Source of the DNA: Roseiconus nitratireducens
GTDB taxonomy: Bacteria; Planctomycetota; Planctomycetia; Pirellulales; Pirellulaceae
NCBI RefSeq assembly: GCF_008629675.1
Contig: NZ_VWOX01000017.1
Location: 62,001 to 126,000 of the forward strand
Direction of reading: 5' to 3'
Length of the DNA: 64,000 nt
The position numbers and the translations under genes are program-made. Below the pieces are notes generated by a model. The model worked only from the letters and a program-made list of their open reading frames with translations. It was not told the origin of the DNA and did not search any database. Numbering within the stretch: the stretch's first letter is position 1; each line of letters begins with the position of its first letter. Below, in pieces: positions 38,701 through 46,866 of this stretch.

Positions 38701-39825
38701 CCGAGCCGCCCATTGGAGCACTTCCCGTTCGGTCACCGAAGTCCAATCGATCACCACCTTGGTGGGCAATCCGGGGGCGACTTCCTCAATCCTCTGTTTC
38801 ACATTCTTGATGGCCGCAAGAGGGTTGAAACCGTAGCGAACCACGGCGATTCCGCCGACCGATTCCGCGCCCTCCTTATCCAGAGCGCCCCGCCGTAGCG
38901 CGGGTCCCAACGTCACATCCGCAACGTCATCGATCGTGATTGGAACGTTGTCAGAAACCTTAACGACCGTCTTCTCAATGTCTGCGACCTGTTCGATGAA
39001 ACCGAGACCGCGGATCACATACTCCACTTTGTTCAGTTCAATTGTCCGCGCTCCGACGTCAACGTTGGACATTCGGACGGCGTTGAAGACGGCATCCAGC
39101 GTCACGCCTGAGGCCCGCATCGCATCGGGATCCACGTCGATCTGGTACTCCTGAACAAAACCGCCAATCGACGCGACTTCGCTAATGCCTTCCGCCGATG
39201 CGAGCGAGTAACGGACGTAGTAGTCCTGGATGGTTCGCAATTCGCGGAGATCCCATCCGCCAGTCGGCTTGCCGTCTGGATCACGTCCTTCAAGCGTGTA
39301 CAGATAGATTTGCCCCAGCGCGGTGGCGTCCGGTCCAAGCGTCGGCTGCACACCCTCGGGCAACGTCCCCGCCGGCAGGCTGTTCAGCTTTTCCAGGACG
39401 CGAGTCCGTGACCAGTAAAAGTCGGCTTCGTCATTGAAAATGACATAGATTGAGGAAAAGCCGAACATCGAATAGCTGCGAATGGTCTTCACCTCGGGAA
39501 TCCCCAACAGCGCGACCGTCAGCGGGTACCCGATTTGATCCTCGACATCCTGAGGACTCCGACCCATCCATTGGGTAAAGACGATTTGCTGGTTCTCGCC
39601 GATATCTGGAATGGCATCGACGGGAACGGGATCACGGGGAAACGCACCGGTCTCCCAGTCGAAAGGAGCCACCATTGCTCCCCAACCGATCGTCGCCAAG
39701 ACGAGCAGCAAGACGACAAGTTTGTTGTTCAGGCAAAACCAGATGATTGATCCGAGGACCCCGCGTCGCTCGAATGTTGGATCGCTTTCGGGTGGGGAGA
39801 TGACTTCGCCGGAAGTGTTGCTCAT
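35773..39825 (-). CDS. cusA: CusA/CzcA-type heavy-metal RND efflux pump (copy 2)
   Basis: A 1350-residue protein, about 300 residues longer than E. coli CusA. It shows PVPVDAIPDIGENQQIVFTQ at the first periplasmic entry and membrane acidic residues in GTMVDMGIILTENILKYLDE and GIASDDGVVIASYLDE. Porter blocks MLQSGMRAPMGMKIKGPDL and TVEGRERFPVRVRYARELRD are also present. The added length lies in two places: a region of extra hydrophobic helices between usual helices 6 and 7 (about residues 600-730), and an acidic periplasmic insert rich in Asp/Arg near residue 880. The start ATG is six bases after the cusB copy 2 stop, so the two are co-translated. It is clearly diverged from copy 1, suggesting different metals or an old duplication. 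Confidence 0.9.
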   Translation of the reverse strand: MSNTSGEVISPPESDPTFERRGVLGSIIWFCLNNKLVVLLLVLATIGWGAMVAPFDWETGAFPRDPVPVDAIPDIGENQQIVFTQWMGRSPQDVEDQIGYPLTVALLGIPEVKTIRSYSMFGFSSIYVIFNDEADFYWSRTRVLEKLNSLPAGTLPEGVQPTLGPDATALGQIYLYTLEGRDPDGKPTGGWDLRELRTIQDYYVRYSLASAEGISEVASIGGFVQEYQIDVDPDAMRASGVTLDAVFNAVRMSNVDVGARTIELNKVEYVIRGLGFIEQVADIEKTVVKVSDNVPITIDDVADVTLGPALRRGALDKEGAESVGGIAVVRYGFNPLAAIKNVKQRIEEVAPGLPTKVVIDWTSVTEREVLQWAARYGQRYAEVSPVEQPDEYLGLLRGVPRERWPEWITTSQVTIVPFYDRTGLIYETLGTLNTALYEEILVTIIVILVMVVHLRSSFLISALLPLAVLMCFIAMKTFGVDANIVALSGIAIAIGTMVDMGIILTENILKYLDEAPETEDRLVTVFKASNEVAGAVVTAVTTTVVSFLPVFTMIGAEGKLFRPLAFTKTFALLSSVVVALTIIPPAAHVLMGWRSKKQPVNLRYRVVAKWILLGALILAGLLAAFLLTWWIGAIVVGIAVHKGVEDRIPSAWNRFVTVAASGLAVFIVAVLLASEWLPLGPQQGLMLNLLFVALLIGGLLGFFSLFQRYLYEPLLRWSLRNKMLFLCIPALFLLLGGCSWLGFSTLFGFVPRAVGVVGISPSSVRESGPWKSASSIFPGLGKEFMPPLDEGSFLYMPTTMPHASIGEAMDVLQLQNQLLASIPEVESVVGKIGRADTPLDPAPVSMIETYITYKSEYRTDKDGNRLYFRYDEQAGDFVRDERGELIEDQDGRPYRQWRDTIRSADDIWQEITRAAEIPGTTSAPKLQPIAARIVMLQSGMRAPMGMKIKGPDLATIESVALQMEALLKQVPTVQSSAVIADRIVGKPYLEIDIDRDAIMRYGLHIRDVQDVIEVAIGGRQITTTVEGRERFPVRVRYARELRDDIESIEKIIVPTPTGQQIPLGQLSKIRYVRGPQVIKSEDTFLLGYVLFDKVTGAAEVDVVEDAQAFLQEKIASGELMLPAGVSYTFAGNYENQIRSQKTLAVVLPLSLGIIFLILYLQFRSAITTSLVFSGILIAWAGGFIMLWLYGTDWFLNFDLFGTSMRELFQVGTINLSVAVWVGFLALFGIASDDGVVIASYLDESFRKERITDASHAREATVAAGLRRVRPCLMTTATTLLALIPVLTSQGRGSDIMVPMAIPSFGGMAIEIITMLVVPVLYCSVMEWKLKLGIEDEKFAPRASEVGGEML

Positions 39826-39831
39826 GATGCG

Positions 39832-42177
39832 TCAGTGCGTCGATTTCGGTTTCGGCTGAAGTTGTTCGACCTTGTCGGCACACTTCAGCATCGAAGCGCC
39901 ATAGTAAGGATTGCGAACAGCATCATCGGTTTGCAACCAGGAAGCCCCCCGACCGTCGAAGGCCATCGGGCAATGCAGCAGATACAGTTTCTGCTGAGCG
40001 GAAGATCCAAAAGTTCGCTCAATCGAGATCATCGACTCGGACAACAACGCGAACGCGGATCGCATCGCATCAATGTCGGCTGCCTTGTTCAGCCGGGCGA
40101 TGATCTCGGACAGATCGCGTTTCTCTGCGTTCCAGAGTTTTCCAGCCTCCGACTCCTGGGAGACGATTTCCCAGGCACCGACTCGGTCGTGCAACTGCGC
40201 CGCGACCGACGTCGCCGCCTTGTTTTCATCGCTGGCAAGAGCGTCTGCGAGTTGGAAATACAGCGGAAGCAAACTGTCAATCTGCTTGGCTACGTCGTCC
40301 GGCACGTCCAGGCCCGCCGGCACAGGGATCTCGGGCTCGGCACTGGGCGATGGAAAACCGAACTGCGTGCTCAGTTGATCGATATGCTGCCGAGTCAACT
40401 GATAGACGCGATCCGCCTCTTCCAAGGAAGCGACGTCGGCACCTTCGATGGAATCGTTGTGAAGCAGCATCGAAATCTCTTGCCACATCGCCCCCGCGTC
40501 ACCCTGCATCGGTTTCGCCGAAACATCGGTCACTCGGTTGCCGAACTCGGCGAATGACTGTCGGATGGTCGGCAGCTCTGATTCTGCGATGGCCGATCGG
40601 ATAGAACCATAGGCGTCAAGCACGGCCTGAATCTCCTGTTTGCTTTTCGGGGGCAGATGTGCCGCATGGCCAGACATCGCCGACATTGTTTCACCGCCGG
40701 ATTCCTTCATGCCGCCGTGATGATGTCCGCCGCCCCCACCGCCCTGCGGAGTCATCATGGATGGTTTGGCGGCGATCTGCAGGGCGCTGTCCAACTTGAA
40801 GTTTCCGTTGGTGACGACCAGATCGCCCTCAGAAAGTCCCGATTTGACCAAGTAGAAGTCCCCTGCCCGCGGGCCGACGACGATTTCTCGACCTTCGTAG
40901 GTTGGTTTTTCCGCTCCCGGGACTTGGACGTACACGATCGCGCGGGTCCCCGTCAGCAAGACGGCCGAGGTTGGAACGACCAGCGGCTTGGCGGATTCCT
41001 TCGGCTCCGCGGTGACGTACCCCAACGACTCCGCACGAACGAGCGGCATGCCGCAAATGTCGCAGGTGCCTGGCTGATCCTTGACAATCTCCGGGTGCAT
41101 CGGACTGATCCACTTACCGGCGAGGGCCGGGTCCAGGACGCGTCCGCCGGCGGCCACCTGTGATCGTACCACCGCGCGGACAAACATCTCCGGCTTGAGG
41201 CGGCTGTCGGAATTGTCGACGTTCACGCGGACTTTGACCGTCCGTGTCGTTTCGTTCAAGATCGGGTCGATGAACGCGATGCGACCGTGAAACGTTTCGC
41301 CAGGATACGCCTCGGTGGTGAACTCAACGTCTTGGCCGTATCGCAACCAGGTCAGGTCGGATTCGTAGGCATCCAGCATCACCCACAGGTGGGTCAAGTC
41401 CGCGACCGAGTAGATTCGATCACCCGTTTGGACACGATCCCCTTCCTGACGCAGCTTCTGAACAACGACGCCGCCAACCGGAGAATTGATGGTGACGGTT
41501 TCCGAGGCGGTCCCACGCTGTTCGATTTCTTGAATCTGCTCCGGTGTCAAACCCAGCCGCCGCAACTTTTCCCGTGCCGACTCCAGCAAATTGAGTGGTT
41601 CGATAAATCGCGACGACGGACGCGGCTGGTCCCGGTCGAGCGCCGCGAGGAGTTCTTGCTGGGCGGTGTAAAGTTGCTCGCTGTAGATCTCGACCATGTG
41701 GTCGCCTTCATTGACTTCGATTCCGGTAAAGTCAACGAACATGCGTTCCAACCGACCGGGAACCCATGCGGTGATGTGCGCCAACCGCGTCTCGTCATAG
41801 GAGATCTTGCCCACCATGCGGACCTTGGCAGGTACGTACTTGCGAACCACCGGCGTGACTTCGACGTTCATCAACTTCTTGACATCGTTGCTGATCGAAA
41901 TTGTCCGTACTCCGCCGGCGGACTCTTTGACGGGCACCAGATCCATTCCGCAGATCGGGCAGTCGCCCGGACCACTGCGCCGAATCTGCGGGTGCATCGA
42001 GCACGTCCAGATGGTCGGTTTGCTCAACGCAGAAGCTTCCGTTTTCGACGAATTGACGGCCGTGTGGGATTCGGAAGGCTTGATCCACCAGGCCGCGATG
42101 AATCCGAGCAGAACCAGCAGCAACGACTGGACGGCCCAAAGCTTGTTTCGATGTTCACGGATAAAGTTGCGCATCAT
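39832..42177 (-). CDS. cusB: CusB-type periplasmic adaptor with heavy-metal-binding domains (copy 2)
   Basis: About 781 residues; ATG 42177 or 42174 is preferred over the TTG two codons upstream. A membrane helix lies at 14-31. The first metal-binding motif is at about 57-82 (IWTCSMHPQIRRSGPGDCPI then CGMDLVPV). The adaptor core includes AWVPGRLERMFVDFTGIEVN and LTHLWVMLDAYESDLTWLRY. A second metal motif follows (WISPMHPEIVKDQPGTCDIC then GMPLVRAE). A His/Gly/Met-rich stretch (GGGGGGHHHGGMKE) precedes two DUF3347-like helical regions. The tail ends HCPMAFDGRGASWLQ and NPYYGASMLKCAD. The gene sits between the anti-sigma gene (63 bases upstream) and cusA copy 2 (six bases downstream). It is a periplasmic adaptor of a Cu/Ag-type pump. 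Confidence 0.88.
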   Translation of the reverse strand: MMRNFIREHRNKLWAVQSLLLVLLGFIAAWWIKPSESHTAVNSSKTEASALSKPTIWTCSMHPQIRRSGPGDCPICGMDLVPVKESAGGVRTISISNDVKKLMNVEVTPVVRKYVPAKVRMVGKISYDETRLAHITAWVPGRLERMFVDFTGIEVNEGDHMVEIYSEQLYTAQQELLAALDRDQPRPSSRFIEPLNLLESAREKLRRLGLTPEQIQEIEQRGTASETVTINSPVGGVVVQKLRQEGDRVQTGDRIYSVADLTHLWVMLDAYESDLTWLRYGQDVEFTTEAYPGETFHGRIAFIDPILNETTRTVKVRVNVDNSDSRLKPEMFVRAVVRSQVAAGGRVLDPALAGKWISPMHPEIVKDQPGTCDICGMPLVRAESLGYVTAEPKESAKPLVVPTSAVLLTGTRAIVYVQVPGAEKPTYEGREIVVGPRAGDFYLVKSGLSEGDLVVTNGNFKLDSALQIAAKPSMMTPQGGGGGGHHHGGMKESGGETMSAMSGHAAHLPPKSKQEIQAVLDAYGSIRSAIAESELPTIRQSFAEFGNRVTDVSAKPMQGDAGAMWQEISMLLHNDSIEGADVASLEEADRVYQLTRQHIDQLSTQFGFPSPSAEPEIPVPAGLDVPDDVAKQIDSLLPLYFQLADALASDENKAATSVAAQLHDRVGAWEIVSQESEAGKLWNAEKRDLSEIIARLNKAADIDAMRSAFALLSESMISIERTFGSSAQQKLYLLHCPMAFDGRGASWLQTDDAVRNPYYGASMLKCADKVEQLQPKPKSTH

Positions 42178-42245
42178 TTCCAACCGTTATCTGATTCTTT
42201 GAGTGGAACCTTGGGAGCCTCGGTGCATTCCGGTTCCGGGAAACC

Positions 42246-43130
42246 CTACGACCGCTTCAACGCATTGACCAACATCGTCACTTCGCCTTGATCGCGCGCC
42301 CCCACCGCGGTGATGCTGCGGCTGCCCTCCTTCCAGGTCGCAGCAATGTTGGAATCAAGTTCGATCAAGCAACAGTCTTTGTCCCCACACGTCGCCATGC
42401 TGCGATTGCGATCTCCGAACCAGCCCGCTGCGTCGTCATCGTGCTCGAAAAGCACCAGCGTCGATCCGTCGCTGCGCCGGCACACGGCCTTGAAACAGGT
42501 GCAGCAGGGCATTTCCACCACGCTGGAGGACGCCAGTTCGTACCCGCCCGGGAGTCCACGAGAGATCAGGGGTTGGTATCCGACGAGTGCCTCGGCCTGA
42601 TCGGGCGACACAGCCTGGCCGTCATATTTCGTCAGCAAGAATCGCTCCGCCTGGTCCGGATCGGAGGAGAGTTTCGCGACATAGTCGTTCATCGTCCGCT
42701 GAAACTCCAGCATGTGCTCCGCGTTCATCGCCATGCCGGCCATCGACGTCTCCTCGTCCTGGCCCGCTTCGGACGGTTGGGCAATTCTGTCCCGCTGGTT
42801 CTTCGGGGCGCTCGCCCAGAAGCCAACCGCGACCAGCAGCAAAGCGGCAATCGCCGCCGCGGCCGCGGTGGTCGTGCTCCACCACCAGGGTCCAGCTGGT
42901 AACCTGCGGGGCAGCATTCGACTTTCGACCGACTCCCACGGGGGCGGCGTCTCGGCTGGCACCGATTCTCGAAACAACTGGCCCAGTTGGCGAAAGCTTT
43001 GCCATTCAGCGTCGCATGCGGGGCACTGGCTCAGATGTTCCTCGATCTGATGACGTTCCGCGGTTCCGAGCTCTCCGTCCAGATAAGCGGACAACTGGTC
43101 TTGGACGGATTGGCATGGGTGGGGTGCCAT
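42246..43130 (-). CDS. Membrane anti-sigma factor with zinc-binding head and Cys-rich outer domain
   Basis: The 294-residue protein starts with a zf-HC2/ZAS anti-sigma domain: SAYLDGELG, then H32, C36 and C39 in EHLSQCPACDAEW. One membrane helix lies at about 88-106 (TTAAAAAIAALLLVAVGFWA). A Met-rich stretch (MAGMAMNAEHM, 130-140) is followed by an outer domain with seven cysteines, C209, C210, C212, C217, C248, C253 and C254, in EMPCCTCFKAVC and ATCGDKDCC. That layout suits direct metal or redox sensing in the periplasm. It is the first gene of the leftward run anti-sigma, cusB, cusA, then sigma. It probably holds the ECF sigma factor until metal binds; this mechanism is inference. Nothing is seen in the 255 bases upstream apart from the promoter that must be there. 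Confidence 0.83.
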   Translation of the reverse strand: MAPHPCQSVQDQLSAYLDGELGTAERHQIEEHLSQCPACDAEWQSFRQLGQLFRESVPAETPPPWESVESRMLPRRLPAGPWWWSTTTAAAAAIAALLLVAVGFWASAPKNQRDRIAQPSEAGQDEETSMAGMAMNAEHMLEFQRTMNDYVAKLSSDPDQAERFLLTKYDGQAVSPDQAEALVGYQPLISRGLPGGYELASSSVVEMPCCTCFKAVCRRSDGSTLVLFEHDDDAAGWFGDRNRSMATCGDKDCCLIELDSNIAATWKEGSRSITAVGARDQGEVTMLVNALKRS

Positions 43131-43385
43131 AACATCGGCCTCCGAGGAAACGAATTTTCTACATCCAATTTGATGCCCCGGCCGATGGTTTCTTCAAGAA
43201 AATCAGCTGCCTCGAAAAAAATTTTGCTCGATCGTGAAGAATGCTACCCAATCGGCATCCAAACCGGAGAAACCGTTCGCGAGTCATTTTGTCAGCCAGT
43301 TGAAATGACGGGCTGCGGGTCGGCTGACCGCTCTCAATAGCGTCGCCAGGGCGGCACGGGCTTTCCGGCAACGGAACCAACCGAA

Positions 43386-44555
43386 TCAATTTGATTCGAG
43401 AGGCAGTCCGGCACTCCACGCCGCGGCCATTCCCGATGCCATGTTTGCGTAGTCGGTTTGCTCGGCCTGCCGGTCACGTCGTTCGCATATGTCGGGATCA
43501 CTCGAAAACAACGTCTTTGCGAGCTGTCGTCCCGCCTGCATGATTCGGGTTGTTTTTTCCAGCCGCCTCCGCGTGAACGCTGCCATGGCGGTCTCGGGGC
43601 TGCACGGAGCAGCAGCAAATTCCCGAGCCAACCACCAGGCGTCTTCCAACGCTTGCGCGACGCCCTGCCCGGATGTTGGCAGGGCGGCATGGGCCGCATC
43701 ACCGATCATGATCACGTTATCCCGATGCCAGGTCGACACCGAGTCGTGATCGTACAGCGGCAAATGTCGAACATTCGACTCTGACGCGTTAGCGATCACC
43801 TCGGAAATTGCTGACGGCCAACCATCGAAAACGTTTCTCAGTTGATCCAAGCGTTGGCCGTCACACTCTGAATGGCAGGTTGTGGAAGCAACACCTCCCG
43901 CCCAGTATGCCGTGTTCTCGGAGACGGGGACGATTCCGAAGCGCGCACCGACTCCCCAATAATCGAGGATCTCCATTTGGTGGAATCGCGGCCGCTCGAA
44001 ACGGTGAATTCCAATCCAGTTGGTGAATCCCTGAAAGACGGGACGAGTACCTGGCGCCACAAACTGACGGGCAATCGATTCCATCCTTCCGTCCGCTCCG
44101 ACAACGATCTCGCACGTGATCGCGGTCCCGTCAGCGAATCGAACTTTCAGACCGGATGGACCACGCTCGATCGAAACAGCGTGGGCCCCATATTGGACGG
44201 GGATCTCGCGGCTCGTGACCCGCCGCAAGAGCGTCTGCATCAGGTTGGACCGCAAGACAGACAGACTCGGATAACCAATCGCTTCGTCAATCCTCGCAAT
44301 GTTGAGCAGCCCAAGCTCTTGTCCGTCCTTCGATCGCCGACGCATCGCGGAGACTCTTCCCGCAACCGATCGCAGCTCTTCCAGCATGCCAAGCTGCTCC
44401 AGGACAAACGATGCGTTGGGCCAGCAGATGACGCCCGCCCCAAGGTGGCGCACGGAACTTCGCCGCTCGTAGAGAGCAACCGACATTCCCAGCTGATCGA
44501 GAGAAATCGCGGTCGCCAATCCGGCAACCCCACCACCAATGATAGCGACATTCAC
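43386..44555 (-). CDS. FAD-dependent monooxygenase (group A, salicylate/urate hydroxylase type)
   Basis: A GTG start at 44555 follows GGGAGA by seven bases and places the dinucleotide-binding motif at the very N-terminus (NVAIIGGGVAGLATAISLDQ), as is normal for the family. The 389-residue product also has the DG motif (EIVVGADGRMESIAR) and the second FAD motif (NVIMIGDAAHAALPTSGQGV then AQALEDAWWLA). Such enzymes hydroxylate aromatic or purine rings using NAD(P)H and oxygen. No pathway partner is adjacent, so the substrate is unknown. It lies between the metal island and the nitrate respiration genes and is separated from both by about 100-250 bases. It is cytoplasmic, as no signal peptide is seen. 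Confidence 0.86.
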   Translation of the reverse strand: MNVAIIGGGVAGLATAISLDQLGMSVALYERRSSVRHLGAGVICWPNASFVLEQLGMLEELRSVAGRVSAMRRRSKDGQELGLLNIARIDEAIGYPSLSVLRSNLMQTLLRRVTSREIPVQYGAHAVSIERGPSGLKVRFADGTAITCEIVVGADGRMESIARQFVAPGTRPVFQGFTNWIGIHRFERPRFHQMEILDYWGVGARFGIVPVSENTAYWAGGVASTTCHSECDGQRLDQLRNVFDGWPSAISEVIANASESNVRHLPLYDHDSVSTWHRDNVIMIGDAAHAALPTSGQGVAQALEDAWWLAREFAAAPCSPETAMAAFTRRRLEKTTRIMQAGRQLAKTLFSSDPDICERRDRQAEQTDYANMASGMAAAWSAGLPLESN

Positions 44556-44654
44556 AACTGGCTCTCCCGATAGAAAATGGACCAAAGCATTTCAGGACAC
44601 GATCTCGTTCCGACTGCCGTCGTTCCCTGACATCTCGGCCACCGTGCGCGCCCG

Positions 44655-45902
44655 TCAGCGATCAGCGGGTTGCTTCAGAGTGGGCAGAGCCGTCTTGATT
44701 GCGATCGTGAAAATCATCAGCCCGAAGGCCCAGATGCCGACGGTCACCTTCCATTCAAGTTGGCTAGGAATGTATTCAACGATCTCGTGCAGCGTGCTAG
44801 GCACGAATCCCGGAATGATCAAGCCCATGCCTTTCTCGATCCACGCCCCCACAAACGCCATGCAGCATGCCGCGATCAACAACGGACGCCGGCGAAATTG
44901 CAGCAAGCCGGGCCACAGGAAAAGCAGCGCCGCCGTAACGTTCAAACCGATTGCCGTCCACGTCCAGGGGACGAGCGCGGTCTTTCCGTGCAGGCCAAAG
45001 AACAGGTATTTCGCGGCGCTGACGTGACTGCCCCCGGTGTAGAATTCGGTGAACAATTCAGATGCGACCATCAACAGGTTCACCAAAATCGTGACGCGAA
45101 TGATCTTCGTCAATGTCGCAATTGGTTGGTCCAGGCCACCGACGCCTGCCAGCTTCTTGATCAGAACCATCGCGACGATGATGAAGGCGGGCCCGGAGAC
45201 GAAGGCCGAGGCGAGAAAACGCGGGGCCAGCAGTGCCGTGTTCCAGAACGGCCGTCCGCCCAGACCGCAATACAGGAACGCGGTGACGGTGTGGATCGAG
45301 ATTGCCCACACGATTGAGACCATCACGAAGGGGATGTACCACGCCGGATTTGGCTCGCGGCCGAGGAACCGCATGTAAAGCAAGTAGCCGCAGATGTGCA
45401 GATTCAACAGCAGGTAGCCGTTCAAGACGATGACATCCCAGGTCAGCATTGAAATCGGAAAGTTGAACTTGCCAATAATCGGAAACAGGTGCCAGAACCG
45501 GTCGGGGCGGCCCAGGTCGGCGACGACGAACATCAGACACATCACGATCGCCGCGATCGCCAGCAATTCGCCGATAATGACCACGTCGTGCATCTTCCGG
45601 TCGTGATACAAGTACGCCGGAATCACCATCATCACACCTCCGGCCGCCAGTCCCACCATGAAAGTGAAGTTGGCAATGTAGAGCCCCCAGCTGACCTGAT
45701 CGGTCATATTCGTCCCGATCATGCCGCCGGCAACTTGGTTCGCCCACGCGTTAGCGCCCACCAGAAACACGGCCGTCAGCATCGTCATCCAAGCGTAAAA
45801 CGCGAACGATCCCTCCGTCGCCAACCACAAGGAGCGCCCGATGAACTTGGGATAGCTCGAGACGTGGGATCGATTCTCCGTCGCTGCGGTGATGCTGCTC
45901 AT
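44655..45902 (-). CDS. NrfD/PsrC-like polytopic membrane subunit (quinol-linked)
   Basis: The 415-residue protein has about ten membrane helices with the NrfD/PsrC pattern: WLATEGSFAFYAWMTMLTAV, GLYIANFTFMVGLAAGGVMM, DLGRPDRFWHLFPIIGKFN, SMLTWDVIVLNGYLLLNLHI and ALLAPRFLASAFVSGPAFII. These subunits oxidise or reduce quinol without heme and pass electrons to a partner iron-sulfur protein. The start lies four bases after the FeS gene stop, so the two are tightly coupled. With the FeS protein and the tetraheme cytochrome upstream it forms a three-gene module diverging from napDAB, most likely feeding quinol electrons to periplasmic nitrate reductase in place of NapC/NapGH. Confidence 0.88.
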   Translation of the reverse strand: MSSITAATENRSHVSSYPKFIGRSLWLATEGSFAFYAWMTMLTAVFLVGANAWANQVAGGMIGTNMTDQVSWGLYIANFTFMVGLAAGGVMMVIPAYLYHDRKMHDVVIIGELLAIAAIVMCLMFVVADLGRPDRFWHLFPIIGKFNFPISMLTWDVIVLNGYLLLNLHICGYLLYMRFLGREPNPAWYIPFVMVSIVWAISIHTVTAFLYCGLGGRPFWNTALLAPRFLASAFVSGPAFIIVAMVLIKKLAGVGGLDQPIATLTKIIRVTILVNLLMVASELFTEFYTGGSHVSAAKYLFFGLHGKTALVPWTWTAIGLNVTAALLFLWPGLLQFRRRPLLIAACCMAFVGAWIEKGMGLIIPGFVPSTLHEIVEYIPSQLEWKVTVGIWAFGLMIFTIAIKTALPTLKQPADR

Positions 45903-45906
45903 GCGA

Positions 45907-46866
45907 TCAATCGAAGTAGTAAAAGAATGCCGGCTTGGTGCCGAGTTCTTCTTTCAGGATGTAGACGCGTTTGTTTTCCAGAATCCAACGGATGTTCGAG
46001 CTTGGATCAAGAATGTTGCCGAAGACACGGGCACCGGTGGGACACGCTTCCAGGCATGCCGGCAATCTGCCGCGACGCGTTCGGTGGAGGCAGTACGTGC
46101 ATTTCTCGACAACGCCGGTGGGACGGATCCGATTGCTCAAGTAGCTCTGATCGGGATTGACTTCGTCGGCCGGCACCTCCGGCTTTTTCCAATTGAAACG
46201 GCGGGCGTGATAGGGACAGGCCGCTTCGCAATACCGGCAGCCAATGCACCAGTTGTAGTCCACAACCACAATCCCGTCTTCTTCTTTCCAGGTCGCCTTG
46301 ACCGGACAGACGTCGACACACGGCGGCTCGTCACATTGCTGGCACTGGACCGGAAGGTAAAACTTGTCCCCTTTCGGTACGACGCCTGAATAGGAGGTCG
46401 TCCCCTGCTCCATGTCCAGGGTGCCTTTCGGCATTTCCAGCACGCGAATGTATGACTGGTTCGTGTCGCGATCGTGATTGTTCTCTTTGTGGCACGCTTC
46501 GACACATTTCCCGTTGCCGTTACAAACGCTCAAGTTGATCGCGTAGACAAACTTGGTGCCGGGGATGGGTCGATCATCCGCGATCGTGACGTCTGCGTCG
46601 TATTCTTCTTTCGCTTCGGCTTCCAATCGAGCCAGGACGCCTTCTTTCTGCTCCGGCGACAGTTCGGTGTAATGTGTTTGCAGGAACTCGGCCGCCGAAG
46701 AATTCTTCGAAGCCTGTCGCAGGGGTGAGACCGCAGCGACGAACGCGCCGGCTCCGAGTGTCGCAAAGGCCCCCTTCACCGCGGCGCGACGCGAAAAGTT
46801 TTCAATAACGGGTAGCGACCGGTTACGCTGGTCCGGGTCGGATGAACCGCTTTCAGTCGTGGTCAT
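45907..46866 (-). CDS. Tat-exported ferredoxin-like iron-sulfur subunit (NrfC/DmsB/HybA type)
   Basis: ATG 46866 with AAGGAG upstream gives 319 residues and overlaps the end of the cytochrome gene. A Tat signal is present (NFSRRAAVKGAFATLGAG), so it acts in the periplasm. Four cluster regions are seen: CNGNGKCVEAC (115-125), QCQQCDEPPCVDVCP, WCIGCRYCEAACP, and KCTYCLHRTRRG with ACLEACP. In the first, the usual CxxCxxC pattern has Asn118 where the second Cys is expected, so that site may hold a 3Fe cluster or one with a non-Cys ligand. It probably relays electrons between the NrfD-like protein and the tetraheme cytochrome. The nearest known relatives are NrfC, DmsB and HybA. Confidence 0.88.
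   Translation of the reverse strand: MTTTESGSSDPDQRNRSLPVIENFSRRAAVKGAFATLGAGAFVAAVSPLRQASKNSSAAEFLQTHYTELSPEQKEGVLARLEAEAKEEYDADVTIADDRPIPGTKFVYAINLSVCNGNGKCVEACHKENNHDRDTNQSYIRVLEMPKGTLDMEQGTTSYSGVVPKGDKFYLPVQCQQCDEPPCVDVCPVKATWKEEDGIVVVDYNWCIGCRYCEAACPYHARRFNWKKPEVPADEVNPDQSYLSNRIRPTGVVEKCTYCLHRTRRGRLPACLEACPTGARVFGNILDPSSNIRWILENKRVYILKEELGTKPAFFYYFD

Noticed and set aside
41287..42291. 334-residue plus-strand open frame
   Set aside because: Antisense to cusB copy 2 and running past its start; no domain.
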